Source: Macrostomum hystrix (lineage: Eukaryota > Platyhelminthes > Macrostomidae). From it: a stretch of DNA of 64,000 bases. The first letter of the stretch is position 1. The number at the start of each line of letters is the position of its first letter. Both the position numbers and the translations under genes were made by a program. The stretch lies in NCBI GenBank assembly GCA_950097015.1, contig CATNEN010000038.1, positions 24,527,001 through 24,591,000 of the forward strand, read 5' to 3'. This document shows, piece by piece, positions 46,201 through 56,000 of the stretch. The notes under the pieces are model-generated. The model worked only from the letters and a program-made list of their open reading frames with translations. It did not search any database and was not told where the DNA came from.

Positions 46201-48454
46201 TCTATGACCAGACACAATATCTATAACACCAGACACAAAATCTATGACCAGACACAATATCTATGACCAGACACAATATCTATAACACCAGACACAATAT
46301 CTATGACCAGACACAATATCTATGACCAGACACAATATCTATAACACCAGACACAAAATCTATGACCAGACACAATATCTATGACCAGACACAATATCTA
46401 TGACCAGACACATTATCTATGACCAGACACATTATCTATGACCAGACACATTATCTATGACCAGACACATTATCTATGACCAGACACATTATCTATGACC
46501 AGACACAATATCTATGACCAGACACAATATCTATGACCAGACACATTATCTATGACCAGACACATTATCTATGACCAGACACATTATCTATGACCAGACA
46601 CAATATCTATGACCAGACACAATATCTATGACCAGAAACAATATATATGACCAGACACATTATCTATGACCAGAAACAATATATATGACCAGAAATTATC
46701 ATCAATGACTAGACACAATATCTATGACCAGACACAATATCTATAACCAGACACATTATCTATGACCAGACACATTATCTATGACCAGACACATTATCTA
46801 TGACCAGACACATTATCTATGACCAGACACAATATCTATGACCAGACACATTATCTATGACCAGACACATTATCTATGACCAGACACAATATCTATGACC
46901 AGACACATTATCTATGACCAGACACAATATCTATGACCAGACACAATATCTATAACACCAGACACAATATCTATGACCAGACACATTATCTATGACCAGA
47001 CACAATATCTATGACCAGACACAATCAGTAAATTGGGAATGATCAGTTTTACATGCTCACATGAGCACTGCTCCAGATCGTACACCCTCAAATGCTTAGT
47101 GGCGGTTCCGCAGACGAAATTCTTTTCGCTAATCCAAGCAAAGGACGCCACAGACTCGTTGCCGGATGCTTCCAGCACAGTTTTAGGCGATCCCAATTGT
47201 GCGCTATGAATATCCCACAATAGCAGTACAGGCTCTGTCCTGCTCAATTTGCTATCTCTGAATCCGCCGCCGTATGCCAACATATTGCGGCGGCGCTGAT
47301 TCCAACGCAGAAAAGGCGGAGATCGACCGGTGTGCTGCTGCTGCTGCTGTTGCTGTTGTTGCGGCAGCAACTGCTGCTGTTGTTGCTGCTGTTGTAGGAG
47401 AAGATTCTGCTGTTGCTGCTGCTGTTGCAGCTGAGCTGATATTGACAAACTGCCGCCAGAAATGGCACCATAGTTAATCAGCTTGCCAGAATTTGCTGAA
47501 TTGGCAAAAGCAACAGACGATTGCTGCCGGCTAGTTAACAGGTAGCGATTGTGCAAGCCCTGAGGATCGTCTCCCATTGTGCAGCGAAGTTGAATCTGAT
47601 TAAATTAGACAGGAGATAAATCTCACGAATTATCTCACCCATGAGACTGATATCTCACCCATGAGACTCCAGGACCGAAATCTCACCCATGAGACTCCTG
47701 GATGGAAATCTCACCCAGATAATACTCCTGGACCGAAATCTCACTTATTAGACTCCTGGAACGAAATCTCACCCATGAGACTGCTGGGCCGAAATCTCAC
47801 AAAAAGACGCCTGGACCGAACTCTCACCCATGAGACTCCAGGAGCGAAATCTCACCCATGAGACTCCAGGAGCAAAATCTCTCCCATGAGACTCCTGGAC
47901 CGAAGTCTGCCCTATTAGACTCCAGGACAGAAATCTCACCCATAAGAATTCAAGGACCGAAATCTCACCAATGAGACTCATGGACCGAAATCTCACCCAT
48001 GAGACTAAAGGACCGAAATCTCACCCAGAGACTCCAGGACCGAAATCTCACCCATGAGACTCCTGGACCAAAATCTCACCCATGAGAATAAAGGACCGAA
48101 ATCTCACCCAGAGACTCCAGGAATGAAATCTCACACATGAGACTAAAGGACCGAAATCTCACCCATGAGAAGCCCAGGTAAAAGTTGCGAGCTCAAATTG
48201 CGCACCTTTCCAGTCGACAGGCTTACAGCCAGCAGTTCCGAGGCAGTCGATTCGCCGCTATTGGCCAATGGTTGCCAAGCAACCGTTTTCACCTTCTCGT
48301 CGCCAAACGGTACAACCAGCAATTCAGGCGGTTTCGGCTTCTCGCCGAATGGAGTTTGCAACGCCGCATCGGCGCTGTACAAACGCAGCTCGTTGCCTAG
48401 CAACAGGAGGAATCGATCATCCCGACAGGGAGACCAGTGCAGTTCGCAGTTCAT
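34291..48454 (-). CDS. MIOS: GATOR complex protein MIOS (GATOR2 subunit; 7 exons, 993 aa)
   Basis: MIOS is a subunit of GATOR2, which relays amino-acid sufficiency to TORC1 at the lysosome. Exons (minus): 48454-48206, 47595-47061, 39310-39204, 39119-39022, 38611-37431, 36374-35977, 34704-34291. All junction phases agree. Matches to the family are collinear: N-terminal 'LHWSPCRDDRFLLL'; a WD40 block with 'VALWDLRRFDKP' (about 299-310); 'SFASLSGFAWHPKRQ'; 'LEDRITFAAIYFSD'; and a C-terminal zinc module. The zinc module (857-993) starts CKFCGKRI and includes CMSCKKALPRCEIC, CQSCRHGGHAQH and CPVTGCKCNC. Insertions include polyQ in exon 2 (about 115-160) and a glycine run at the C-terminal module. 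Human MIOS is about 875 aa. Donor GTTAGA after exon 3 is weak. Introns 1, 2, 4, 5 and 6 are minisatellites. Intron 2 also holds a gypsy element. Confidence 0.93.
34749..35976. repeat. 20-bp array filling MIOS intron 6, in two diverged but in-phase halves
   Basis: In gene sense, units next to exon 6 read GTAGGCTGGGGATTGGGTGT (about 35390-35976). Units near exon 7 read GTAGGCAGGCAAGTGATTGA (about 34749-35390). They match at 13 of 20 positions in the same phase, and intermediates occur at 35220-35400, so one array has drifted into two forms. The first unit (GTGGGCTGGGGATTGTGTGT) starts at the first intron base, so the 5' splice site is part of the array. Confidence 0.92.
36500..37428. repeat. 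21-bp minisatellite in MIOS intron 5, unit begins with a 5' splice site
   Basis: On plus the unit is CCATAATCCCTATTCTACTC plus A. In gene sense every unit begins GTGAGTAG and ends ATTATG. The real donor at 37430/37431 (...GATAATA|GTGAGTGGATTATG) is an array unit in sequence. A longer duplication (about 130 bp, with AAATATATTTCCCCATAA) appears near 37085 and 37290. Confidence 0.92.
38640..38965. repeat. 16-bp minisatellite in MIOS intron 4 (GAGTGACAATGGGGAA)
   Basis: About 18 irregular units. In gene sense they are pyrimidine-rich (TTCCCCATTGTCACTC) and resemble the intron's own 3' end (...TTTCCCTCACTCAG at 38612-38625). Confidence 0.9.
40224..40228 (+). repeat. Target-site duplication (left), CACAT
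   Basis: CACAT immediately before the 5' LTR is repeated at 44865-44869 after the 3' LTR. Five bases is normal for Ty3/gypsy integration. Confidence 0.85.
40229..40531 (+). repeat. 5' LTR of the gypsy element
   Basis: 303 bp, TGTGATGTTATTC...TTATCACA. A TATA-like ATATAAGG near 40450 may be the promoter. Differences from the 3' LTR are at four single positions. Confidence 0.95.
40533..44534 (+). CDS. Gag-Pol polyprotein of Ty3/gypsy retrotransposon (1,333 aa, single frame)
   Basis: A fused polyprotein for particle formation, reverse transcription and integration. In order: Gag capsid region (about 1-190); two CCHC zinc knuckles (residues 234-246, one residue short as CX2CX3HX4C, and 253-266, canonical CX2CX4HX4C); retropepsin with DTG at 318-320; reverse transcriptase with FVDD at 600-603; RNase H (LECDASPYG, then TDHLPLLGLL); integrase with an HHCC zinc finger and a D1027-D1081-E1117 core (35 residues between the last two). 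The tail ends RRYPLRARGP, as in many gypsy integrases. No chromodomain and no env frame were seen. No frameshift separates gag from pol. The ATG is at 40533, one base after the LTR. The frame is intact, so the copy may be active. Confidence 0.96.
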   Translation: MATSSTLGGIPVLSANTDIDVYLERLDHYFTCKDVKEEAKVVTLVTAIGAEAYTVLRNLCQPDKVADKTLDQLSEILRDHYAPKPSVLAARFRFQRRVQQPGESFTDFVAGLKALSAHCAFQNSLEERLRDQLVFGLYSDAFRAKLLEEVNPTFKSLQEKMLLLESTERSSQEMASKPTAAVAQLRTHGGKRSQRRGATPAALGGDSPHQRSVKGGNSGNFGKGGDNGRKGGTCASCGGAHSRQLCKLRDAKCHSCGKTGHIRKVCRSPKLQLLQETSPSSPDASSQMPIFTVQPPCGSLGPTVQLQVNGRQCQFIIDTGSAVTLLPQNLQRRLLPQLPLKPSTAVLRTFTDERFRPIGQAVVTVNHNSQQLQLPLLVVTQGESALLGRDWLAKLRLDWPSIMAQVHAVSADESIGDLIKEFAPVFEDGLGEFRHGQVRLQVSDDAQPKFFKARPVPYALRERVDAELQRMEASGIITAVKNSYWAAPIVPVVKKDGSVRICGDYKLTYNQASRPEHYPLPRIEDLFAKLGGGCKWSKLDLSNAFLQLPLAEDSKAFLTINTPRGLFQVNRLPFGISSASAIFQRTLDTLLGDLDAVQVFVDDILVTGRTLQQHKKNLALALQRLQGAGLRLNKSKCQFFKDSVEYLGHRIDANGLSPLPDRVAAVQDAPAPTDVSQLRSFLGMLAQYGKFLPNLSTVLAPLHQLLVKNTRWSWERPQQQAFAEAKRLLLRSPVLVHYSPDLPLRLECDASPYGLGVVLTHRIGDKDCAVAFASRSLTTAQRGYSQLDKEALAIMFGLDRFHQFLYGRRFTIVTDHLPLLGLLGERKGIPAHAAARMQRWAIRLASYDYALEFRPTEKHANCDSLSRLPLPQLFEEEAAVNSLLLDEGAGSAVTAQTVARHTRTDASLGRVLRCLQTGAPIGAELSDYARRQTELSVDQGCVLWGARVVVPAALRDHVIQELHQAHPGTSRMRALARSYVWWPGIDGDLEAATKTCRTCQLNQPDPPKAPVQPWPFPSEPWERLHVDFAGPVDGHVYLVVVDAHSKWPEVVRMRCTTAAATIVSLREIFARQGIPRTLVSDNGPQFASAEFAEFTRANGIRHVFSAPFHPATNGQAERFVQVLKRHLLKSGHSDAELQRLLLGYRNTPHSVSGVAPSQLLIGRRLRCRLDLLAPSLADDVRQRQEQLLPSRKAAREFQTGDRVLFRDFSAGARAGDTPRWAEGVIKGAGSRNCIVDSQRGQHMRHADQLVAARADGFDLDIADAGQPLTDGGGDATLGTGGARATPDTVASGATSGEAAPEPADGPESNARRDATNPRRYPLRARGPPERLQL
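40534..40551 (+). promoter_or_regulatory. Primer-binding site overlapping the gag start codon
   Basis: TGGCGACGAG, 2 bases after the LTR end, is complementary to the 3' end of a tRNA ending CUCGUCGCCA. From memory this fits animal tRNA-Ser (about 10 matching bases). It lies inside the first codons of gag (ATGGCGACGAG). Confidence 0.65.
44551..44561 (+). promoter_or_regulatory. Polypurine tract
   Basis: AGAGGGGAGA directly before the 3' LTR at 44562, the usual plus-strand primer position. Confidence 0.85.
44562..44864 (+). repeat. 3' LTR of the gypsy element
   Basis: 303 bp, the same length as the 5' LTR with four substitutions. It starts 27 bp after the gag-pol stop and is followed by the right CACAT duplication (44865-44869). 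Confidence 0.95.
47335..47440 (-). repeat. CAG/CTG tract coding polyQ in MIOS exon 2
   Basis: Interrupted CTG/TTG triplets on plus give three glutamine runs in MIOS. Similar CAG tracts occur in the coding parts of the 20000-20488 gene, HMX, MIOS exon 5 and TAPT1. Confidence 0.9.
47625..48175. repeat. 28-bp minisatellite in MIOS intron 1
   Basis: About 20 units of ACTCCTGGACCGAAATCTCA plus CCCATGAG with indels. In gene sense each unit contains GGGTGAGATTTCGG, a near-consensus 5' splice site (G|GTGAGA). Confidence 0.92.
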
Positions 48455-48589
48455 TTATAGACGTCAACTGGCCTTCTAAATAGCGTTTCAAACAATGCTG
48501 CAAAGACAATGCATTTCGGCCCATTTTTTAAGATAAATCAGAGATTTATAAAGTGAATAACATGGAGATATAGGGACTTAGCAGCCTTA

Positions 48590-48905
48590 ACTGGAGATCT
48601 GATGAGGTGAATGACTCAACCTGAGAATCTGATGAGGTGGATGACTCGACCTGAGGATCTGATGAGGTGGATGACTCGACCTGAGGGTCTGATGAGGTGG
48701 ATGACTCGACCTGAGGATCTGATGAGGTGGATGACTCGACCTGAGGATCTAATGAGGTGGATGACTCAACCTGAAGATCTGATGTGGTGGATGACTCAAC
48801 CTGAAGATCTGATGTGGTGGATGACTCAACCTGAAGATCTGATGAGGTGGATGACCCAACCTGAGAATCTAATGAGGTGGATGACTCGACCTGAGGATCT
48901 AGGAG
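48590..48905. repeat. 30-bp minisatellite upstream of MIOS
   Basis: Ten units of CTGAGGATCTGATGAGGTGG plus ATGACTCGAC. It lies 140 bp 5' of the MIOS start codon, so it may be part of the promoter or 5' UTR. Confidence 0.92.
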
Positions 48906-50340
48906 CACACGAAAAAATAACTAGAGAGAGAGAGAGAACCAATATTTAAAATCAGCATAATTTAAAGTGCCACATAATTTATTTTTTTTTCTTGAGCAAT
49001 TTTCTTTAAGCCTTGCTATTCTGCTACTAGTTTTAACATACCGAAAACAACAAACATTAAAATAGTAGAAGCTAAACTACAGTTACAGCTTCAAGCAATG
49101 ATAATAGAATCTACTGAATTAAAACTGAATCAAAGCAAAGTTTTAGTTCGCCGTTTAGGTTTAGACTAGCAAGTTTTGCCCGCCGAAGGGGGGGAGCAGA
49201 AATATTTTTCATTCGTCCAGTATATACTTTTTAGCGGCTGTATTTTCAGATTTTTTAAATCTACAATGATCCCCCAGTTGGCAATGATCCCCCAGTTGAC
49301 AATGATCCCCCAGTTGACAATGATCTGGATGTTGACAGTTGAAAACGAAAGAAATAATATTTATTCGCTCAAGTAAATAGTGCATGCATGTAACCATGGC
49401 AACAACAAAAATCAACGATTAAAAAATGATATTAGACACAAAAATGCCATCGAAATAGATTAAATACCCGATATTTCTAAAGCAAAATAAGACTATACAT
49501 ATACGCACTCACTGCAATTATTTAAAAGGTTTCAGCGCTTAAATATTTTATATGATATCAATCGTAAAAATTACGATTGATTAAGCGCTTAATTAAGGCA
49601 AATTAACACCTAGATAAATATAATGCTAATAAATATAGCGAATTTAGTGCAAAATATGTATGTTTTATTCCTTCATGCTAAAATCAGTTAAAATAAATTA
49701 GTTTTTGCCTAAGAAACTAGGAAGGTTTGGTAGCTTGAGAATGAATCTGAGATCTGAGTTAACGATTTAATCTGATAATCTTTAAAGTTAACGATTCAAT
49801 CTAAGAAAAAATGAAATTAACGATTTTATCTGAGGATCAGAGATGTGGAAGTCTTCTGTGATGTTGAAGGTTTAACCGTTGAGGGTTAAACTCAGCACAA
49901 ACCTACGACATAGTTAAAAGTGTGACAAAAAAAATTGTAATTACAAGGCAGTATAATTACGGTTGGTCTTAGCTGCAGCAAGCTGCAGCCGAAATACACC
50001 AAGGAAAATGTAAATCAGTGGATGATTCACGAGTATATAAAATGAAGTGAAAAAACATATTTGAGAGAGTTTAAATTTGCTCTAGAAAGCCAACCAAAAA
50101 ACGAAAAAAATATTTTTTATAAATCTGATTAATTGGCAGAAAATAGCATAGTAAAGATAATAAAAGATTAAATATGTTCGGTATAGATTCAGAGTAATGT
50201 ATTCTCTAATAAAATAATTTAAATACAAACACGACAAAAGCTAGACGTCAAACAATAGTAAAATATACTCGTAGTAGTATAGTAGTATACTCGTAGTATG
50301 TAACATTAAGCGACTAAATATGCTATTTTAGGACAAAGTA
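48906..50340. other. AT-rich intergenic DNA between MIOS and TAPT1
   Basis: No gene. It contains a small 18-bp repeat (CAATGATCCCCCAGTTGA, 4 copies, about 49263-49325). Confidence 0.4.
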
Positions 50341-50344
50341 GGGT

Positions 50345-50530
50345 GGGTTAACAGTTTATGATGCGGTGATAGAACAGGTGGGTCAACAGGTGATGATGCG
50401 GTGATGGAACAGGTGGGTTAACAGGTGATGATGCGGTGATGGAACAGGTGGGTCTACAGGTGATGATGCGGGGAAGGAACAGGTGGGTCTACAGGTGATG
50501 ATGCGGGGAAGGAACAGGTGGGTCCATAGT
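50345..50530. repeat. About 38-bp tandem repeat (GGAACAGGTGGGT core)
   Basis: Five units with AACAGGTGGGTYWACAGGTG and ATGATGCGGTGATGG segments, 3' of TAPT1. Confidence 0.85.
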
Positions 50531-50747
50531 TGGGTAAACAGTAGAAAGATCACGCTATTTTTCATGTTGAATATCTCGACGATGCCGATATTTTGTGATT
50601 CTGGAAGTTGTTTAATCGGAGAGAACAGAAAATTTTAGCCCGTGTTCTGGATATTCATGGCGTCTGGTATAACACTTTGATATACAGAAATAATGTGGGT
50701 ATGTGAAATACCCCGTGGTATTTCTACTGTTGACAGGCTGTTTCACG

Positions 50748-53043
50748 TCAAACAATAGCATTTGAGTACATCGAATATCGATCAACTGTCAGCGGCTCGC
50801 AGGAGCTCTCTGTCCGACGCCGGTGTCGCAACTCTGGCGTCTCGCCGACATCGCTGTGACGTCGTTCGTGGCCAGGATTGGCGACAGATTCGTGAACAGC
50901 AGCTGGCACTGACGGACTGTTGGAGTCTGGCTCGGCAGCAGCATTGGCGGCAGCTGAGGACAATAGTTCGCCACTGATGTCGGCGGCTGTTGCTAAGTCG
51001 CTGCAGCTGCGATAATTCCGTCTGAGCAGCTGCAGGCAGCCGTAATAGTCGTCTATGTTAAAATCTGTCGAACCGGTTCCGGCAACATCGCCTCCGGCTT
51101 CGTCAGCATTGGCGTCGCCTGACTGCTGCTGCTGCTGCTGCTGTTGCTGAGCAGTTAGAATAATCTGATCGGCATACGAGTGCAAGCATCGACCAACGGC
51201 TAGTTTAAGCAATACTAGAATAGGAAACACTAGTCCAGCTAGGCACAGGCCATTCAACCATCTGGCAACCTCAGGTAGAGCCTGGTAAATACTCATAGCA
51301 ACCAGTACAAACAGCGGCATGGGCGTTAATCCCATTCGACGATTGAGGCTTAGATACTGCCGGTGGGAACGCATTCTACGTAGGTCTAATGCTACTCGCA
51401 ATGAAAATGAACGATAAATGCTAGCCGGTAGTTCGTTAAATTTGGCAATGAAAGCGTGCTTGACAGCGTCAACAACGAGTTCGGTTAGTAGGACAATCAG
51501 AGCGTCCGGGCAGATGTCAACAAAGTGAGACAGCTCCCAGTTAACGGCGCGCATATTGCGCAATAGTACTATGAGTAGTAGCACAGCGCAGTGGAATCTT
51601 TCGCGTATATCGGCGCACGCCAATTGGAACATGTTCTCTTCGGCGAACTTGCGAAATACGCTGCCTTTTAATTCCACAAAATTATTCGACATTATGATAG
51701 TTAGAAGGGTGCGATTGTGAGAATTAAAGCCTACATTCAATGTTAAAGCTTGCAATAGCATCAGACAGCTGTGTAGAGTCACTACGACAACGCTTAGAGC
51801 CCAATTGAGTAGCAATAGCCAGTTGGATTCGTGAGGTTTGGCAATGGTGAATGCTAGGCCATCAAGCACGTCCTGACTAACAGCAGATAACAGCCTATCA
51901 GCGATCTCTAGCATGTTGAAGAATATGTATAGTTTAATCACTGACTGGCTGCGTATGAAGTGGTAAATAACGCTGGCGTCGGTTAGTTGTACAATTAGGC
52001 ACGTAGTCACTACTATTAGTAGGCCGTGCAGCAGATCCGACTTTTGAGAGTGCAGCAGGCTGAAAGATTTTGCAAAATATTAACAAATATAGAACAATCT
52101 AGAAAACATTAAAATGTCAAAATGTACCAACATATTTTGATATGATAGGCACTCAAAAAATGAAGGAAGAGGGAAAATGATCCCCAGCATTGAAGGAACA
52201 GGGAAAATGATCTCAAGCAATGAAGGAACAGAGAAAATGATCCCCAGCAATGAAGGAACAGGGAAAATGATCTCAAGCAATGAAGGAACAGAGAAAATGA
52301 TCCCCAGCAATGAAGGAACAGAGAAAATGATCCCCAGCAATGAAGGAACAGAGAAAATGATCCCCAGCAATGGAGGAACAGGGAAAATGATCCCCAGCAA
52401 TGAAGGAACAGAGAAAATGATCCCCAGCAATGAAGGAACAGAGAAAATGATCCCCAGCAATGAAGGAACAGAGAAAATGATCCCCAGCATTGAAGGAACA
52501 GAGAAAATGATCCCCAGCAATGAAGGAACAGAGAAAATGATCCCCAGCAATGAAGGAACAGAAAAAATGATCCCCAGCAATGAAGGAACAGAGAAAATAA
52601 TCCCCAGCAATGAAGGAACAGAGAAAATGATCCCCAGCAATGAAGGAACAGGGAAATTGATCCTATGCACAGAATTCCTAGAAAACTACAGCAGAAGTGT
52701 CATTCGCAACTTACCTAGCCTGTCCAGACAGAACGCGCCAACAAGCGTAGGCGCACCTCAAAGGCAGAACAGTGCACAAATGCAGGAGTGTGTCTAAACA
52801 GGTGAGAAGGCCAAATTGAATAAACCACTCCATGGCTAGTGGAATAGTCAGAAATGTGTACACTCGGTGTCGATGCGCTCGAAGCTTCTCGTCATCGTCT
52901 GGCCCGCCGTAGGCTGCTGTCACCTCGGCTCGAAGAGACGACCAAAAGCTGCGCCGAGGTGGCGGTGTCAGCAGAGGACCGCCAATGTGCTGCTGCTGCT
53001 GCTGCTGCTGCTGCAGCACAGGCTTGCTTGGCGAAAAGTGATG
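50748..53043 (-). CDS. TAPT1: TAPT1 family multi-pass membrane protein (5' end uncertain)
   Basis: TAPT1 proteins (transmembrane anterior posterior transformation 1) are multi-pass membrane proteins linked to cilium base and skeletal patterning in vertebrates. Two exons are clear: 53043-52715 (donor GTAAGT, phase 2) and 52059-50748 (437 codons with stop). Family blocks in order: 'RHRVYTFLTIP', 'LLHLCTVLPLRCAYA', 'YHFIRSQSVIKLYIFFNMLEIADRLL', 'LNVGFNSHNRTLLTIIMSNNFVELKGSVFRKF', 'KHAFIAKFNELP', and a C-terminal 'LTVDRYSMYSNAIV'. The start is unresolved. An acceptor-like TTGCAG precedes 53043, so an upstream exon is likely, but an in-frame ATG also exists at 53088 and would give 561 aa, close to human. 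PolyQ occurs twice. Intron 1 is a 30-bp minisatellite. Confidence 0.9.
52160..52665. repeat. 30-bp minisatellite in TAPT1 intron 1
   Basis: About 17 units of AATGAAGGAACAGAGAAAAT plus GATCCCCAGC. It is very uniform. Because 30 is divisible by 3, frames stay open on both strands, which I do not treat as coding. Confidence 0.94.
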
Positions 53044-53088
53044 CTGCAATTTTAGTTCAAATATATACTTCAATGTTAATATCATCAT

Positions 53089-56000
53089 TAATTTCTACAT
53101 ATTTCCTAGGTTGCATTACACAGTTGTTTTATTAATTTTCAGATGCATTTGTATAGGTAAGGGCAGCTGTACTTATTTGTTAAAGTCTGCCATAGATTAT
53201 ATAGTAGGATATACTCTTTCAGTTGGTAGGAGAAGCGCTGCATTTGAGTCTTCTCACAACTCCAAGAGGTTGTTTTTGACAAGCATCTTTTTCATACCCA
53301 TGACATGCCATTTTTAGCTCTATAATCTTAAAAAAAAATTTTGCACAAATTGGTGGCATAATTTTTTTTGTAACATTTTAATTATTAAATAAAAATAGTC
53401 CAACATAAAGTTCTATATCCAAAGCTTATCTGAGGTGTATCAGAGTGTTTCATATTTTAGGGTTGTTAGAGATCTATAATATGGCTTTATCCTGTGCGTA
53501 AAGTAACAGTCTCATGACTAAATGGTCATGGATTTAATTCCCAACTGTGCATTGAAATAATTGTCTTTTGGCAATGTACTTGACATTGCAAGTTAACAGC
53601 TCACCCCATGCTCTAGTCAGGAAGGCAACAGTTTGTTCAGAAAAAAATTGGCACACTGGTAATTTTCTGGTACACACAAGTGCACACCAACACAAGCTGG
53701 GATAAGCCTATGTAGACTACAGTGTTTGGTTTGGACAACAGTGTTTCACCATTGCTGGGATCATATAATGAAAGTTAATATAGACATTGGTATATAGAAA
53801 ACAACTATAGTATATTTGCTTGGTCCTATAACACATTCTACTCACTCATGTTACATTATACCTGCATAAAAAATTTCATATGTTTTTGGGGAATTTTATT
53901 ACAAAACTTATGAAAATCCTAAGTTTTGCTTTCTGTTTTATATTTTTTAACTCTTTGACTGTCTTTTAGAGATGGGTATGGTATAAGAAAAATGCTTAGA
54001 AATAGGGATTCTAAATCAAAAGAATGGGTTAGAATACCAGCTTTCATAGGCATAGGAACAATTTGATATATGGGGCACTTAAACTTCCAAAGTTTACAAA
54101 GGTCTAATTTTTCATGTTATTTATAATATTAAATTATCAATTCATGCAATGCAGAAAAAGTTAAAGTAAATTACCAAACAATAAAATTAAATAATAATAA
54201 TAAACTATATTTTTATTTTAAAATAAGGGGCAGAGTTAATAGTTTCTGGACATATCACCATCTGCTTTTTTGTTATATTAAACATTCATCATTCATGTTT
54301 CAGATTAGACACTTTATAATTTAGCAGAATTGACAAATCTTAAAGTTAAAGTTAGGTCAGTTGACTTGACTGATAGTTGTCAATACTTACTGTATACAGA
54401 AAACTGAGGGCAAACTTGGAGGGTTCTAGGAATTCACAAATGTTAAAATTAATTTTTTTAATTGATGTAATTTAATTTCATATCATAAAACAAAAGGAAA
54501 TAGAATCATTATAAGCCATATAGTTTGTTAGATGCTTGTAGACAGACTGGGGAAATCTAGTAGCCTAATGAAGTAGATAGCAAAGAAAATTACTAGGCTA
54601 GGCCTACTGATTATTGTGGTGGATAATTGAAAACTTAAAATATTTTATTTTTAATTTTGCATGAAGCAAAAGGACAACAATTAAACAAGATTACAACAAT
54701 AAGCTTGCTGGAATTGGTTGGACATGCACCCTACGAAAAAATCATAGAGATGACAGTGTCTACAAGTCTTGGTCACTATGTCATCAACCCTCTGAAACCC
54801 AGGACACTGTCACCCAGATTACAAAAAGCAGATGACAAAGTGTGCAGGAACCAAGTTATTTCCCCCACTGCCCCACTTCAAGAAGTGGGAGGCCATGGCC
54901 TCACTGTCCCTAGAATTGCTACACCCATGTTTAGTTTTGTTGAAAGTATTTTATGAGCTAACTAAGAGATAATTTACAGATCATTATTGAATATTGCAGT
55001 AGGCCTATACACAACTCACATTAGAATGAGTATGCTTAGGCCTTTAAACTATTATTGTCAAATATCGATCTTGATATTATTTAGGAAACAAATTCAAAGG
55101 GCTTCATTTTTTTAGCTAGATTATTTATACTTATGAGTCACTAAACTTTATACGCAATTGAAATATACTGAATTATTGTACATAATCATCTGTGCTCTCA
55201 TAGCAAAATGCCAAATGGCACTACAAGTCCTGCAAAAAGACTCCAATACAAAAAGACAGAAGCCAATTGAAAACGTTGATAATTTCACTTCTGATTAAAA
55301 TGTTTTTTTGCTAACTTTTATAATAATAATTCGACGTTCTTCTTAGCCTCAGAATACAGTGACACGGATACAGGACACGCAATTATAGCGAATCGCGCCA
55401 AATTAGATCAAAATTCTGCGATCATGATTTCTTAGAACAAAAAAGTTGGCTTTACGCCAAAACTCTAAAAAGTTTAAATTTTGGCTAAATTTTATGATTT
55501 ATTGGTAGTTGAATGAGGTCAACTATTTTGGCCTCTAACCAAAAAAATTATTGCAAGTGAGGCAGCGTAATAATTATCAAAACATTGTAAAGTCAAATTG
55601 GCGCGAAATAATGTTACCGTATAATTTTTGTTTAAATGGTTCCGTGTTTTAGTGGGGTACGCCACCCCAATGTGATCCTATAAATATAGAGGGAATTTTA
55701 GGAGAAAGACAACATGAGTTCCGCGCTCACTCGCGAGTTAAACAGTGTTTTACATATTATCGTTAAAAGTGTCTTACTCATTTCATACCTCCCTATTGAG
55801 ACAAAGCCAAGCTGTAATAGAACTAAAAAGGAGTTATTCAAATTGTGTAATTGACTGGGCAACTCTAGTCCATTGGTAACCTGATTAAGACTGGAAACTC
55901 AAATCAGTACGTATTGTAGCAAATTTACCAATAAAGTTTGTGCGTTATGACCAGTATTAATTAAGTGTCTTGCCGCTCGGACACACGTACATCGCTACCT

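Larger units (their letters stand above)
39350..47025. repeat. 19-bp minisatellite in MIOS intron 2 (TATCTATGACCAGACACAA), split by a retrotransposon
   Basis: The units are CTATGACCAGACACAATAT and variants (ACATTAT, CATCAATGACTAGACA, AACACCAGACACAAAAT), arranged in higher-order blocks that recur, for example AACACCAGACACAAAAT groups at 40020, 45590, 46160 and 46220. The gypsy element at 40229-44864 interrupts it. About 0.88 kb lies to the left and 2.16 kb to the right. It is one of the largest arrays here. Confidence 0.95.

Noticed and set aside
54657-54956. 99-codon plus-strand frame
   Set aside because: No domain, no splice-consistent neighbours, AT-rich non-coding surroundings.
55600-55800. 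Solo LTR
   Set aside because: TATA-like and GC-rich patches are present, but no TG...CA borders, target duplication or second copy was found in the window.
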